NCBI RefSeq assembly: GCF_009931615.1
Contig: NZ_CP046620.1
Coordinates: forward strand, 1 to 64,000
From: Algicella marina
GTDB lineage: Bacteria; Pseudomonadota; Alphaproteobacteria; Rhodobacterales; Rhodobacteraceae
Direction: 5' to 3'
DNA: 64,000 bases
Shown: positions 1 through 7,782 of the stretch, one piece after another
Numbering within the stretch: position 1 is the first letter of the stretch
Layout of the letters: each line of letters opens with the position of its first letter
Program-made: the position numbers and the translations under genes
Notes under the pieces: model-generated
Told to the model about the DNA's origin: nothing
The model's database searches: none
What the model saw: the letters and a program-made list of their open reading frames with translations, nothing else

Positions 1-408
1 ATTTCGCCGGCGCTGGTTGTTGCAGTAATTGCGACAGAAAGCGCCGGCCGCCCGAAGGCGAAGAGTTCAGCCGGTGCGCGTGGCCTGATGCAATTGATGC
101 CAGCAACGGCTGAACGGTTCGGTGTCAGCAAGGTCGAGGATCCGGCGGAGAATATCAGCGGCGGGGTCAAGTACCTTGCCTTCCTGCTGGACCGCTTCAA
201 GGGTGACGCGCTGCTGGCTCTGGCGGGCTACAACGCAGGTGAGGGCGCTGTGGACAAGGCGGCTGGCGTGCCGGATTACCGGGAAACGCGCGGCTATGTG
301 CCGAAGGTCGTCGCGGCATGGGGGCTGGCGCGGCAGGCCTGCCTGACACCGCCCAACCGCGCGACGGACGGTTGCCTGTTCCGTGGTTTGCAGGTGGCGC
401 GGAACTGA
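1..408 (+). CDS. Lytic transglycosylase (SLT domain), 5'-truncated by the window edge
   Basis: The frame is open from base 1, so the true start lies outside the window. The visible part begins inside the SLT fold: a helix ending in IATESAG contains the likely catalytic Glu, followed by SSAGARGLMQLMPATA, the classic GLMQ(L)MP signature of goose-lysozyme-like transglycosylases, and later LALAGYNAGEGAV, the second family signature. These enzymes cleave the MurNAc-GlcNAc bond of peptidoglycan in the periplasm, forming anhydroMurNAc. After the domain there is only a short Cys-containing tail. The next gene on the opposite strand ends 14 bases away, so the pair is convergent. Family assignment is firm; the exact paralogue cannot be told without the N-terminus. 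Confidence 0.9.
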   Translation: MSPALVVAVIATESAGRPKAKSSAGARGLMQLMPATAERFGVSKVEDPAENISGGVKYLAFLLDRFKGDALLALAGYNAGEGAVDKAAGVPDYRETRGYVPKVVAAWGLARQACLTPPNRATDGCLFRGLQVARN

Positions 409-422
409 TCCGCACTGGTGTT

Positions 423-1160
423 TTAGAACGAAAGTTTCTTGAATATCCGCTCCGGCACCGTGCGGATGATCGTCATTATGCCCATCCAGAACCACGGCGT
501 GTAGATGACGTTGCGTTTCTTGCGCAGACCACTGGCTATATCCTGTGCCACATCCGCCGGACTCGCCACGAGGAACAGCCCGGGCAAACCCCATGTCATT
601 GCCGTGTCGACGAACCCTGGCTTCACTGTCATGACGTGTATGCCGGAGCGCGCCATGCGGTTGCGATGACCTGAAAGGAAGGTCTGAAATCCGGCCTTGG
701 CGGAGCCATATGCGTAATTTGAAAACCTGCCCCTGTCACCGGCGACCGAACTGACGCCAACCACTTCGCCCTTGCCGCGCCGCTCTTGTTCCGGAGCCAG
801 ACGAAGCAGGAACTCCGCTGCGCCGGTGAAATTGTCGATTACCATCGGGGCAAAGAGTTCGGGTTCTTCCTGTACTTTTTCCTGGGGCGGCATCGACCCT
901 GCGAACACGGCCGCGCTGACGGTGCCATCAAAGGCTGCGGCACGGGCAAGCGCTGGCCCGAAGGAACTGCTGTCGCGCAGATCGAAGGCAAGAATCTCGA
1001 CGCTCTCGGCACCACGGAGATGCAGATCCTCCGCGCTGCGTTTCAGATCCTCCATGTCCCGGCCAAGAAGGACGATCGCAGCGCCCTCATCCGCGAGGTG
1101 GCGACCGAAGGCACGCGCCATCGCCGAACTCGCGCCGAGTATGAACCAGAGATCCGCCAT
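423..1160 (-). CDS. DprE2-like SDR reductase (decaprenylphospho-ketoribose reductase family)
   Basis: A 245-residue short-chain dehydrogenase. It has an N-terminal Rossmann glycine loop (LGASSAMARA), Ser137/138 before the active site and the catalytic Tyr151-x3-Lys155 in YGSAK. The C-terminus, VPERIFKKLSF, matches the end of mycobacterial DprE2 (as I recall it, IPRSIFRKLPI) far better than generic SDRs do. DprE2 reduces the 2'-keto intermediate made by DprE1, completing epimerisation of polyprenyl-phospho-ribose to the arabinose form. The start codon overlaps the stop of the DprE1-like gene by one base (TAATG), implying translational coupling and a two-enzyme unit. That the substrate here is a polyprenyl-phospho-pentose is inference from this pairing. 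Confidence 0.8.
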   Translation of the reverse strand: MADLWFILGASSAMARAFGRHLADEGAAIVLLGRDMEDLKRSAEDLHLRGAESVEILAFDLRDSSSFGPALARAAAFDGTVSAAVFAGSMPPQEKVQEEPELFAPMVIDNFTGAAEFLLRLAPEQERRGKGEVVGVSSVAGDRGRFSNYAYGSAKAGFQTFLSGHRNRMARSGIHVMTVKPGFVDTAMTWGLPGLFLVASPADVAQDIASGLRKKRNVIYTPWFWMGIMTIIRTVPERIFKKLSF

Positions 1161-2458
1161 TACTTGTCCCCCCGCAGTTTCAGGCGCCGGGAAAGATCCG
1201 TTTCGAAATATCCGGCGAAGTCGGCGCGGCTCAGAGCCGCACTGAATTCCGGCAGATCGGGATACATTTTGCGCAGGCTCTCGGCATCAACGGAACTGTC
1301 CTTGGCCAGATAGATACGTCCATTGGCCTCTTTCGTCAGAGCGGTCAGGCGTTGCAAAAGAGAATCGACGTTGCCGCGATTCGGCAGATCGACCGCAAGC
1401 GTGTAACCCTCCATCGGGAACGACATTATTCCGGCCCGCCCGGGGCCGAGCTTTTTCAGCACCGCAAGGGGGGAAGCAAGGCCGGAGGCGGCGATCTCTC
1501 TCAGCATTGTGTCCAGTGTCATGGCTGCCGTCCGGTGAGGCAATACGCACTGGAACTGGTGGAACCCGCGCTTGCCATAGAGGCGGTTCCAGTTGGCGAA
1601 TTGGTCGAGCGGGAAGAAGAAGCGGCGCACGGAGCGGGTGAGAGTGCGCCCGGACCCAGGCACCCTGAAAAAATAGCCCTTGTTGAACAGGCGGACGATA
1701 GGAGCAGAGAGAAGAAACCCCGGTGTGTCGAATGGTACCTGCCGGTGCGGCAGACGGGCGCGGGGTTCCGCAGTTTCCTTTGAGAACGTCGCCGTTTCAA
1801 GGATGCCGCGGCCTAGTGAACCGTTGCGGGCAGTGGCGTCGACCCATCCGACGGAATAAGGCGCCTCCACTTTTTCGAACGCGTCGAGGAAAGCGGCAAG
1901 GTTGGGCATGCGCTTCTCCGTGACATCCATCATCATCGAAGGGCAGGGGGCGAGCTGGATCGTCGCGGTTTCGATGATGCCCGTCAGCCCCATGCCGCCG
2001 ATGGTCGCGCGGAACAGCGGGTCTTCGGGGCGGATGGTTTCCACCTTGTTCTCGTTGTTGCGCAGTTCGAATTCGAGGACATGTTGGCCAAAGCTGCCCA
2101 TGGTTTCATGGTTTTTACCGTGGACATCGGCAGCGACTGCACCGCCGAGGGTGGCATAGGCCGTGCCGGGCATGGCCGCGGGCATCCAGCCCTTGGGTCC
2201 GAAGACGCGAAGGATTTCGGCAATGGTCACACCTGCTTCCGCCTTCAGTACGCCGGTGAGCGGGTCGAAGACGATGAACCTGTCCATGCGGGTCATCTGC
2301 ACAACGGTTCCGCCGTCGTTGAGCGCTGCGTCTCCGTAAGTGCGCAGATTACCGATGGCGGGTGCGATGGGGCGAGGCGTTGCGGCCTTTTCCGGCCGGG
2401 CGATGTCGCCGGTGGCCTTCAGCACGCGGCCCCAGCCGCTGTAGGTGTCATGTTTCAC
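1160..2458 (-). CDS. DprE1-like FAD-dependent oxidase (decaprenylphosphoryl-ribose 2'-oxidase family)
   Basis: A 432-residue FAD-binding oxidoreductase of the vanillyl-alcohol-oxidase type. The first domain carries LRTYGDAALNDGG and, at about 113-127, HGKNHETMGSFGQHV, which is nearly identical to the flavin-binding segment of Mycobacterium DprE1. The C-terminal part has NRLYGKRGFHQFQ and RIYLAKDS, with Lys386 matching DprE1 Lys418. The position of the benzothiazinone-reactive Cys387 is Ala355 (YTLAVDLP). I chose the GTG at 2458 because the protein then begins close to the SGWGR segment that opens DprE1, and it overlaps the upstream gene by only 11 bases; a start at 2527 would overlap by 80. 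The predicted role is oxidation of a lipid-linked ribose to the 2'-keto form at the inner membrane. Confidence 0.8.
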   Translation of the reverse strand: MKHDTYSGWGRVLKATGDIARPEKAATPRPIAPAIGNLRTYGDAALNDGGTVVQMTRMDRFIVFDPLTGVLKAEAGVTIAEILRVFGPKGWMPAAMPGTAYATLGGAVAADVHGKNHETMGSFGQHVLEFELRNNENKVETIRPEDPLFRATIGGMGLTGIIETATIQLAPCPSMMMDVTEKRMPNLAAFLDAFEKVEAPYSVGWVDATARNGSLGRGILETATFSKETAEPRARLPHRQVPFDTPGFLLSAPIVRLFNKGYFFRVPGSGRTLTRSVRRFFFPLDQFANWNRLYGKRGFHQFQCVLPHRTAAMTLDTMLREIAASGLASPLAVLKKLGPGRAGIMSFPMEGYTLAVDLPNRGNVDSLLQRLTALTKEANGRIYLAKDSSVDAESLRKMYPDLPEFSAALSRADFAGYFETDLSRRLKLRGDK

Positions 2459-3437
2459 GTAAGCGCTGCCCCTTGTTGGCAAAATGCGTTGCAATCGGGA
2501 ATACACCAACGCCAATGGCGATGGCAAACCAGAGCGTTGTCAGGCGGATGATGACCGTGGCCGGTACAGAGATTTCCAGTGGAATTCCCTGCAAGGACAG
2601 CAGGCCGACCATCGCGGCTTCGGCGCCGCCGAGGCCGCCGGGCGCACCGGTGGCGCCGCCCGTGATCATCGCCAAAGCGAAAATGCCGACAGCCGGCCAG
2701 ATGTCGATCTCGGCACCGAGCCAGATCAGCAGATATTGAAGAGCCAGACCCTCACAAAACCAACCGAGGAGGCCGGCGGCCAGTGCCGGAAAAACAATGT
2801 AGGGATGCGAGAATGGGCCAAGAGTGCGGGCAGCCATGCGCAATCGTGCGAAGAGGCGCGGCCAGCGGCCGACTGTGCGCCAGAACAGTGTGATCGCCGC
2901 CATTGCAATGGACTGGCGCGTCAGCAGCAGAGCCACCACCAGTGAAACGGCGGCAACGGGCAGCAGGCTGGCGCTGGCTACTTCCGCTGAAAGCAGGAAA
3001 GCCAGAAAAAGGAGAATACCCATTGCCGCAAGATCCGCGGCGCGATCCATCAGCAGGATGGGGGCCGCGCGTTCGTAGGGGAAGCGAGTCTCCTGATTTA
3101 TCCAGCGCATCCGCACGAGTTCGCCCAGCCGTCCCGGTGTGACCGTCATGGCGAAGCCTCCGAAATAGTGGCGGAACGCCTGTATGAGCGATACCGGAAC
3201 GTGAACAACGCGGCAGTAGAGAAACCAGCGGAGTCCGCGCAGGACATAGTTTATGAGCGACAAGGCCAGCAGTACTGCGACCTGTCCCGAGGTCAGAGCC
3301 GATAGCGAGGCCCATGTTTCCTCCCACCCGGTTGCCGCGGCGAGCGCCGCGAGGCTTCCCACGACGACGGCAACGAGCACAAACATGATCCAGCGGTTCC
3401 GGCGCAGCTCTGCCGAAGGGTCTGCGGTGAGGGCCAT
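2448..3437 (-). CDS. UPF0104/YbhN-family multispanning membrane protein
   Basis: A 329-residue protein of the lysylphosphatidylglycerol-synthase transmembrane-domain family. It opens with a cytoplasmic leader, then a helix (WIMFVLVAVVVGSLAAL), and has about seven to eight hydrophobic segments. The family hallmarks are LRGLRWFLY, FAMTVTPGRLGELVRM and, near the end, GGATGAPGGLGGAEAAM. Members act on or move lipid-linked substrates; several are proposed flippases. It is the first gene of the operon with the DprE1- and DprE2-like genes, so a role handling the lipid-linked sugar made downstream is a reasonable inference, not shown. The start ATG at 3437 was preferred to an upstream in-frame codon at 3536, whose extra residues look non-coding. 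Confidence 0.85.
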   Translation of the reverse strand: MALTADPSAELRRNRWIMFVLVAVVVGSLAALAAATGWEETWASLSALTSGQVAVLLALSLINYVLRGLRWFLYCRVVHVPVSLIQAFRHYFGGFAMTVTPGRLGELVRMRWINQETRFPYERAAPILLMDRAADLAAMGILLFLAFLLSAEVASASLLPVAAVSLVVALLLTRQSIAMAAITLFWRTVGRWPRLFARLRMAARTLGPFSHPYIVFPALAAGLLGWFCEGLALQYLLIWLGAEIDIWPAVGIFALAMITGGATGAPGGLGGAEAAMVGLLSLQGIPLEISVPATVIIRLTTLWFAIAIGVGVFPIATHFANKGQRLRET

Positions 3438-3576
3438 CTGAAATCTTCGTCTTTTGCGAGGAGCGGTGAAAGAGGTGTTGCGCTGCAAAGTACAGCACAG
3501 GCTTGGCGTGGCAATAGAAGGGCGCACGGCGGGCACGATTGTGGTAATCGGGCGTCAGCGGACTGAGGAGTTCGAT

Positions 3577-4155
3577 TTGGCTGATATCGTGCGCTATCTG
3601 ACCCATCCGCAGGTACGAGTGGAGCCGCACCTACCGGTTCCGGAATGGGGCCTGAGCACGGAAGGTGCTGCGAGAATTACCGTGCTGGCGGCGGGTGATG
3701 CGCTGGGCGCTACGTCTGTCATCTGGTCAAGCGAGGAGCGGAAGGCGGTCGAGAGCGCCACGCCGTTGGCAACGGCGCTGGCCTGCGCGCTGCACACCTG
3801 CCTGGACTTGGGAGAAAATGACCGGAGCGCGACCGGGTTTCTGCCGCCAGTCGAATTCGAAGCCATGGCCGATGCCTTCCTTGCCAATCCTGAAAGTTCG
3901 GTGTGTGGTTGGGAAAGGGCGGTGGATGCGCAAACGCGAATTGTCGCTGCAGTAGATAATGTCTTGGCGGTCAGCCCGGTCGGCGATGTGTTGCTGGTCG
4001 GGCACGGTGCGGTCGGCACACTATTATATGTGCACCTGTCTGGCGCACCGATCAGCCGCCAGTATGATCAGCCCGCGGGCGGCGGAAATTTCTTCAGTTT
4101 CGAGCGAGAGTCGCGGCGGCTATTGCATGGCTGGCGGCCGCTGGAAGCGTTGTGA
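3577..4155 (+). CDS. Histidine phosphatase family protein
   Basis: About 192 residues. The first catalytic motif, usually RHG, appears as YLTHPQV with its histidine near residue 9; the second is LLVGHGAVG, and the protein ends with a GGNFFSF segment typical of small phosphoglycerate-mutase-like proteins in this group. Enzymes of this superfamily use the first His as phosphoryl acceptor. The start is judged to be the TTG at 3577, because GAGGAG lies six bases upstream; a longer reading from 3454 would run into the divergent membrane-protein gene's leader. The substrate cannot be predicted. The altered RHG motif is a recognised variant but could lower or change activity. Confidence 0.75.
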   Translation: MADIVRYLTHPQVRVEPHLPVPEWGLSTEGAARITVLAAGDALGATSVIWSSEERKAVESATPLATALACALHTCLDLGENDRSATGFLPPVEFEAMADAFLANPESSVCGWERAVDAQTRIVAAVDNVLAVSPVGDVLLVGHGAVGTLLYVHLSGAPISRQYDQPAGGGNFFSFERESRRLLHGWRPLEAL

Positions 4156-4156
4156 C

Positions 4157-4444
4157 CTACTGGAAGGCCGCGGCCCATTCCGGGTGGTTGCGTTTTTCAG
4201 AGGCGACGAAAGGGCAGAGCGGAACGATCTTGTATTCGCCCTCCAGTGCATCGGCCACCAGTCGGGCGGCGAGCGCTTGCGCCAGGCCCCGACCGCGCAG
4301 TTCATCCGGCGCGCCAGTATGGTCGGCGATGATCAGCACCGGCGAGGCGATGGAGTAAGTGAGCTCCGCCTCGCTGCCATCCATCTCGATAACGTAACGT
4401 CCGCGTGTCTCACCCTTTTCGTGGCGAATGTCGACCGATGCCAC
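4157..4444 (-). CDS. Small GNAT-family acetyltransferase (YjdJ-like)
   Basis: A 95-residue protein consisting only of the core of a GNAT fold. The acetyl-CoA loop is visible as ELRGRGLAQALAARLV, preceded by strands containing ADHTGAPDE. The C-terminal stretch IVPLCPFVASEKRNHPEW matches the compact YjdJ/GtlD-type family (Pfam GNAT_acetyltr_2-like small domain). It sits two bases upstream of the CoA-transferase B subunit's stop codon on the same strand and directly follows it in transcription, so it is probably co-transcribed as the last gene. Acceptor substrate unknown. Confidence 0.8.
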   Translation of the reverse strand: MASVDIRHEKGETRGRYVIEMDGSEAELTYSIASPVLIIADHTGAPDELRGRGLAQALAARLVADALEGEYKIVPLCPFVASEKRNHPEWAAAFQ

Positions 4445-4446
4445 GA

Positions 4447-5076
4447 TCAGGCGACCAATGTCGCTTCGGTCAGCTTCTCGATCTCTTCACGGGTGACTTC
4501 GGGCGCCATCTCGACAATCTTCAGTCCGCCTTCGACCACATCGAAGACGCCGAGACCGGTAATTATCCGGTGAACGACACTCTTGCCGGTAAGTGGCAGG
4601 GTGCATTCCTTCAACAATTTCGATTCGCCTGCCTTGTTGGCGTGATCCATGATCACGATTACCCGCTTGACGCCGGCCACGAGGTCCATTGCGCCGCCCA
4701 TGCCCTTCACCAGCTTGCCGGGGATCATCCAGTTGGCTAGATCGCCGTTTTCCGCCACTTCCATTGCGCCGAGGATCGCCATGTCGATATGGCCCCCACG
4801 GATCATGGAGAAGGAGTCGGCAGACGAGAAATAGGACGTACGGTCCAGTTCGGTGATCGTCTGTTTGCCGGCGTTGATGAGATCCGCGTCGATCTCGTTC
4901 TCCGTTGGAAACGGGCCCATGCCGAGCATGCCGTTTTCCGATTGGAGCGTCACGTCGATGCCGTCGGGGATGTAGTTAGACACCAGCGTCGGAATGCCGA
5001 TGCCGAGGTTCACGTACATACCGTCTTCCAGTTCCTGCGCGGCGCGAGCGGCCATCTGGTTGCGATCCCAAGGCAT
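4447..5076 (-). CDS. scoB: 3-oxoacid CoA-transferase subunit B
   Basis: A 209-residue beta subunit of a family I CoA-transferase. It contains the [13 protein letters not shown] loop and the catalytic glutamate in SENG (Glu47), which forms the glutamyl-CoA thioester, then [13 protein letters not shown]. With the A subunit at 6318-7013 it should move CoA between succinyl-CoA and acetoacetate or another 3-oxoacid, in ketone-body or butanoate/PHB catabolism. The ATG at 5076 is preceded by a GGGAG ribosome site; an upstream extension to 5226 is not protein-like. The two subunits are normally adjacent, but here a 1-kb sensor kinase gene and a 185-base gap separate them, so scoB may have its own promoter. 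Confidence 0.93.
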   Translation of the reverse strand: MPWDRNQMAARAAQELEDGMYVNLGIGIPTLVSNYIPDGIDVTLQSENGMLGMGPFPTENEIDADLINAGKQTITELDRTSYFSSADSFSMIRGGHIDMAILGAMEVAENGDLANWMIPGKLVKGMGGAMDLVAGVKRVIVIMDHANKAGESKLLKECTLPLTGKSVVHRIITGLGVFDVVEGGLKIVEMAPEVTREEIEKLTEATLVA

Positions 5077-5261
5077 AAGCATCTCCCTCTGCTGACCCCT
5101 ATCCGATAGCCCACCGGGAAGGGGCTGGAAAGGGAATTGGTGTCTGCGGCCCCGGATGCTGCTGATATCCGGGCGCCAAGTTTCAAAGTCCGTTCTCCCT
5201 CGCGGGTCTTGGCGGCGAAGTGCCATGACCTGCCTGTTCCTCTAGCGTCGTACCCCTGCGT

Positions 5262-6293
5262 TCAGAGGTTACGAGTGGAGGCGGGAATATCCAGCACGTA
5301 TTCAGTACCTTGTTGCCTGTCGGAGAGCATCAACGTGCCGCCGAGACTGCGGACAAGTTGGTCTACGATGGTGCGTCCGAGGCCGGATTTGACAATTGGC
5401 TCATCCGCCGAGTCGCTGAGGCCAATGCCGTCATCGGCAATTACGATGCGGAAACTGCCGTCCTCATGCGATCTGACGCTGATCTCAATCAGACCTTCCT
5501 GTCGACCCTGGAATGCATGCTGGATGGCGTTGGTGAGCAGTTCGGAAACGATCTGGCCGATACTGACGGCCACGTCCATCGGAACGGTAAAGGTTTCAAG
5601 GTCGACGTTCACGCGCACCCCTGACCGACCGTCGAGGTGCGAAATGGCGGCGACGATGCGGCTGAGGTAGGAGCCAAGTGCAACGGCGCGGGTATTTTCC
5701 TCGTCGGTATTGCTCATTTCCTCATAGAGCAACTGGATGCTTTCCACACGCTGGGCAAGTTTGTCGAAGTGTTCCTGTACCTCGGTCCCGCGGGCCTGGA
5801 TACGGATGAGGCCGATAATCATCGCGAGATGATTCTTAACCCGGTGCTGCACTTCGCGCATGGCAGTGCGCATCGCCGACTCGTCATGATGCTCCGGGCT
5901 GGAGCCAAGCGCCATCTGGACGCCAAGGAAGAACTTAGCCGGTTCGCCTTCCACCCCAAGGGGCGCGATCATGAGACGATTCCAGAACGGCTCGCCGCTG
6001 GCGCGGTAGTTCAGGATATCGAGTGTCACCTGCGTCTCATCGCGTATGCACGCAGAGATTTTCTTGACTGCCGCCCTGTCCGTTTCCTTGCCCTGCAGGA
6101 ACCGGCAATTGTGGCCGATCGCCTGCGACCGCGTGAAACCCGTCGTCCGCACGAAGGCGTCGTTGACGTAAACTATGGGATTGTCCGACAGATGCGGGTT
6201 GGTCAGTACGATCGAAACCGGAGAGGCGGAGAGCACCTGCATCGCGATGCTGTCCGGCATATCGGCAGAAATCTGTGCGATATCTTCAGCCAT
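5262..6293 (-). CDS. Blue-light LOV-domain histidine kinase (HisKA_2/HWE type)
   Basis: A 343-residue soluble sensor kinase. Residues about 15-128 form a PAS fold with the LOV signature GHNCRFLQG, Cys63 being the residue that forms the flavin adduct in blue light, and FWNRLMIAPL on the following strands. The kinase part starts with EVQHRVKNHLAMI (phospho-acceptor His150), typical of HisKA_2, followed by an ATPase domain with N (ELLTNAIQHAF), DDGIGL and SGLGRTIV boxes. There are no membrane segments. It lies 24 bases downstream of scoA and upstream of scoB on the same strand, so it is probably transcribed with scoA. No response regulator is next to it, so the output is unknown; in relatives it is often a PhyR-type general stress regulator. 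Confidence 0.9.
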   Translation of the reverse strand: MAEDIAQISADMPDSIAMQVLSASPVSIVLTNPHLSDNPIVYVNDAFVRTTGFTRSQAIGHNCRFLQGKETDRAAVKKISACIRDETQVTLDILNYRASGEPFWNRLMIAPLGVEGEPAKFFLGVQMALGSSPEHHDESAMRTAMREVQHRVKNHLAMIIGLIRIQARGTEVQEHFDKLAQRVESIQLLYEEMSNTDEENTRAVALGSYLSRIVAAISHLDGRSGVRVNVDLETFTVPMDVAVSIGQIVSELLTNAIQHAFQGRQEGLIEISVRSHEDGSFRIVIADDGIGLSDSADEPIVKSGLGRTIVDQLVRSLGGTLMLSDRQQGTEYVLDIPASTRNL

Positions 6294-6317
6294 GGACTTG
6301 AAACCGAGACCCCCCGG

Positions 6318-7013
6318 TCAAGCGGCGCGGATCGTGCGCTGTTCGATCCGTTTTTCGTGCTGGCCCTGAATGATCCTGTCCACGAAGATGCCCGGAGTGT
6401 GAATGTTGTCGGGGTCCAGTGTGCCGACCGGAACAATCTCTTCCACCTCTGCGATGCAGACCTTGCCGCACGCGGCGGCGTTCGGATTGAAGTTGCGGGC
6501 GGTCTTGCGGTAGATCAGGTTGCCCTGCGCATCACCCTTCCAAGCCTTTACGATGGACAGATCGGCGAAGATGCCGCGCTCCAGGATATAGGTTTCGCCG
6601 TCAAAATCCTTATGCTCCTTGCCCTCCGCTATGACGGTGCCGACTCCTGTCTTGGTGTAGAAACCCGGAATGCCCGCGCCACCTGCGCGCATACGTTCCG
6701 CCAATGTCCCTTGCGGATTGAATTCCAGCTCCAACTCTTCCGAAAGGTACTGGCGCATGAATTCCGCGTTCTCGCCAACGTAGGAAGAGATCATTCGTTT
6801 GACCTGTTTGCTTTGCAGCAGCACGCCGAGGCCGAAATCATCGACACCAGCGTTATTGGAGGCGATAGCCAGATCTCTCGTACCAGCATCCCGGATTGCT
6901 GCGATGAGCAGTTCTGGGATGCCGCAAAGTCCGAAGCCGCCGGCAGCGATCAACATGCCGTCAAAAAGAACGCCATCCAGCGCTGCGCCTGCGTTGTCAT
7001 AGACTTTCTTCAT
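6318..7013 (-). CDS. scoA: 3-oxoacid CoA-transferase subunit A
   Basis: A 231-residue alpha subunit of a family I CoA-transferase. Diagnostic segments are GGFGLCGIPELLI near the N-terminus, the CoA-binding region SSYVGEN, NPQGTLAERMRAGGAGIPGFYT, and YRKTARNFNPNAA in the second half. It pairs with scoB at 4447-5076 to form the heterodimer. The length is normal for the subunit. The gene heads a minus-strand transcription unit with the LOV kinase immediately after it. Substrate choice (acetoacetate versus other 3-oxoacids) cannot be read from the sequence. Confidence 0.94.
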   Translation of the reverse strand: MKKVYDNAGAALDGVLFDGMLIAAGGFGLCGIPELLIAAIRDAGTRDLAIASNNAGVDDFGLGVLLQSKQVKRMISSYVGENAEFMRQYLSEELELEFNPQGTLAERMRAGGAGIPGFYTKTGVGTVIAEGKEHKDFDGETYILERGIFADLSIVKAWKGDAQGNLIYRKTARNFNPNAAACGKVCIAEVEEIVPVGTLDPDNIHTPGIFVDRIIQGQHEKRIEQRTIRAA

Positions 7014-7068
7014 CGGCTATCCTTCGCGTTGATTTGCCCTTTCCTTAAAGGCAATGCACGCGGGCGCG

Positions 7069-7677
7069 TCAAGCGGAGACGGAAAGTTGCGTCTGAGCCA
7101 TGATTGCCTGGAGACGTTGCAGTGCAACATCGGGGGACGAAAGAATACCCTCGCGGTTGCGGGTAGCGCCAGCCATCGACGCCTGTGCATAGACGACCAG
7201 TTCTGCATCACTTGCATCCGTCGCCTGCGTTATGGCGGCGTGGTAGTCTGCCTCCCGCCCTTCGAGAAACGCATTCCATGCATTCGGGATTTCCCGCATC
7301 GATATGCTGGCAAGGCCGGGGATGGCGGTAAACAGTTGGGTTGACTGATTTTTCGTGCCGGGGTTGGTGAATAGCACTTCCACCCTTCGGCCCATACCCA
7401 CTTCTGCGAGCCTTTCGGCGAGCAGGGCATCAACGGCGTAGGCGGGTGGTTTCGCGGCCGGACGCAGGGTGGAACAGGTGAGCAGAACGGCATCCACGCC
7501 GTTTTGAAGCTTGGCAAGTTCAGCGCTGGTTTCAGCGAGCACGGCAGAGGACAATTCGACGTTCGCACGCTTCAGCAGGTCGGCGTTGACATGATGGGCC
7601 AGTTCGACTCCATCAGGTTTTGCCTTCTCGAAAATCGATATGCTGGAGATAGATGTGTGCAGGCAGGCAAATCGCAT
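7069..7677 (-). CDS. Asp/Glu/hydantoin racemase-family protein
   Basis: A 202-residue protein with the two-lobed Asp/Glu racemase fold. The first catalytic cysteine is visible in VLLTCSTLRP. The second, expected in the C-terminal lobe, is replaced: the segment reads LVVYAQASMAG, so the usual Cys is absent. Such one-Cys homologues occur in arylmalonate-decarboxylase-like and uncharacterised subfamilies, so racemisation by the two-base mechanism is doubtful. It lies 55 bases upstream of scoA on the same strand. Function is therefore left open within the superfamily. Confidence 0.75.
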   Translation of the reverse strand: MRFACLHTSISSISIFEKAKPDGVELAHHVNADLLKRANVELSSAVLAETSAELAKLQNGVDAVLLTCSTLRPAAKPPAYAVDALLAERLAEVGMGRRVEVLFTNPGTKNQSTQLFTAIPGLASISMREIPNAWNAFLEGREADYHAAITQATDASDAELVVYAQASMAGATRNREGILSSPDVALQRLQAIMAQTQLSVSA

Positions 7678-7782
7678 TGCGTCCTCTGAAAATTCGGTTC
7701 AAACATCCGAAATCATTAAAAAGTACAGGTCTGAAATCGTTTACACCCGAACATTGCCGGGAAAATGTTACATTCGCCACAA

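Noticed and set aside
5637-7103. 488-codon plus-strand frame over the LOV kinase and scoA
   Set aside because: Antisense to two clear genes, no ribosome site or domain.
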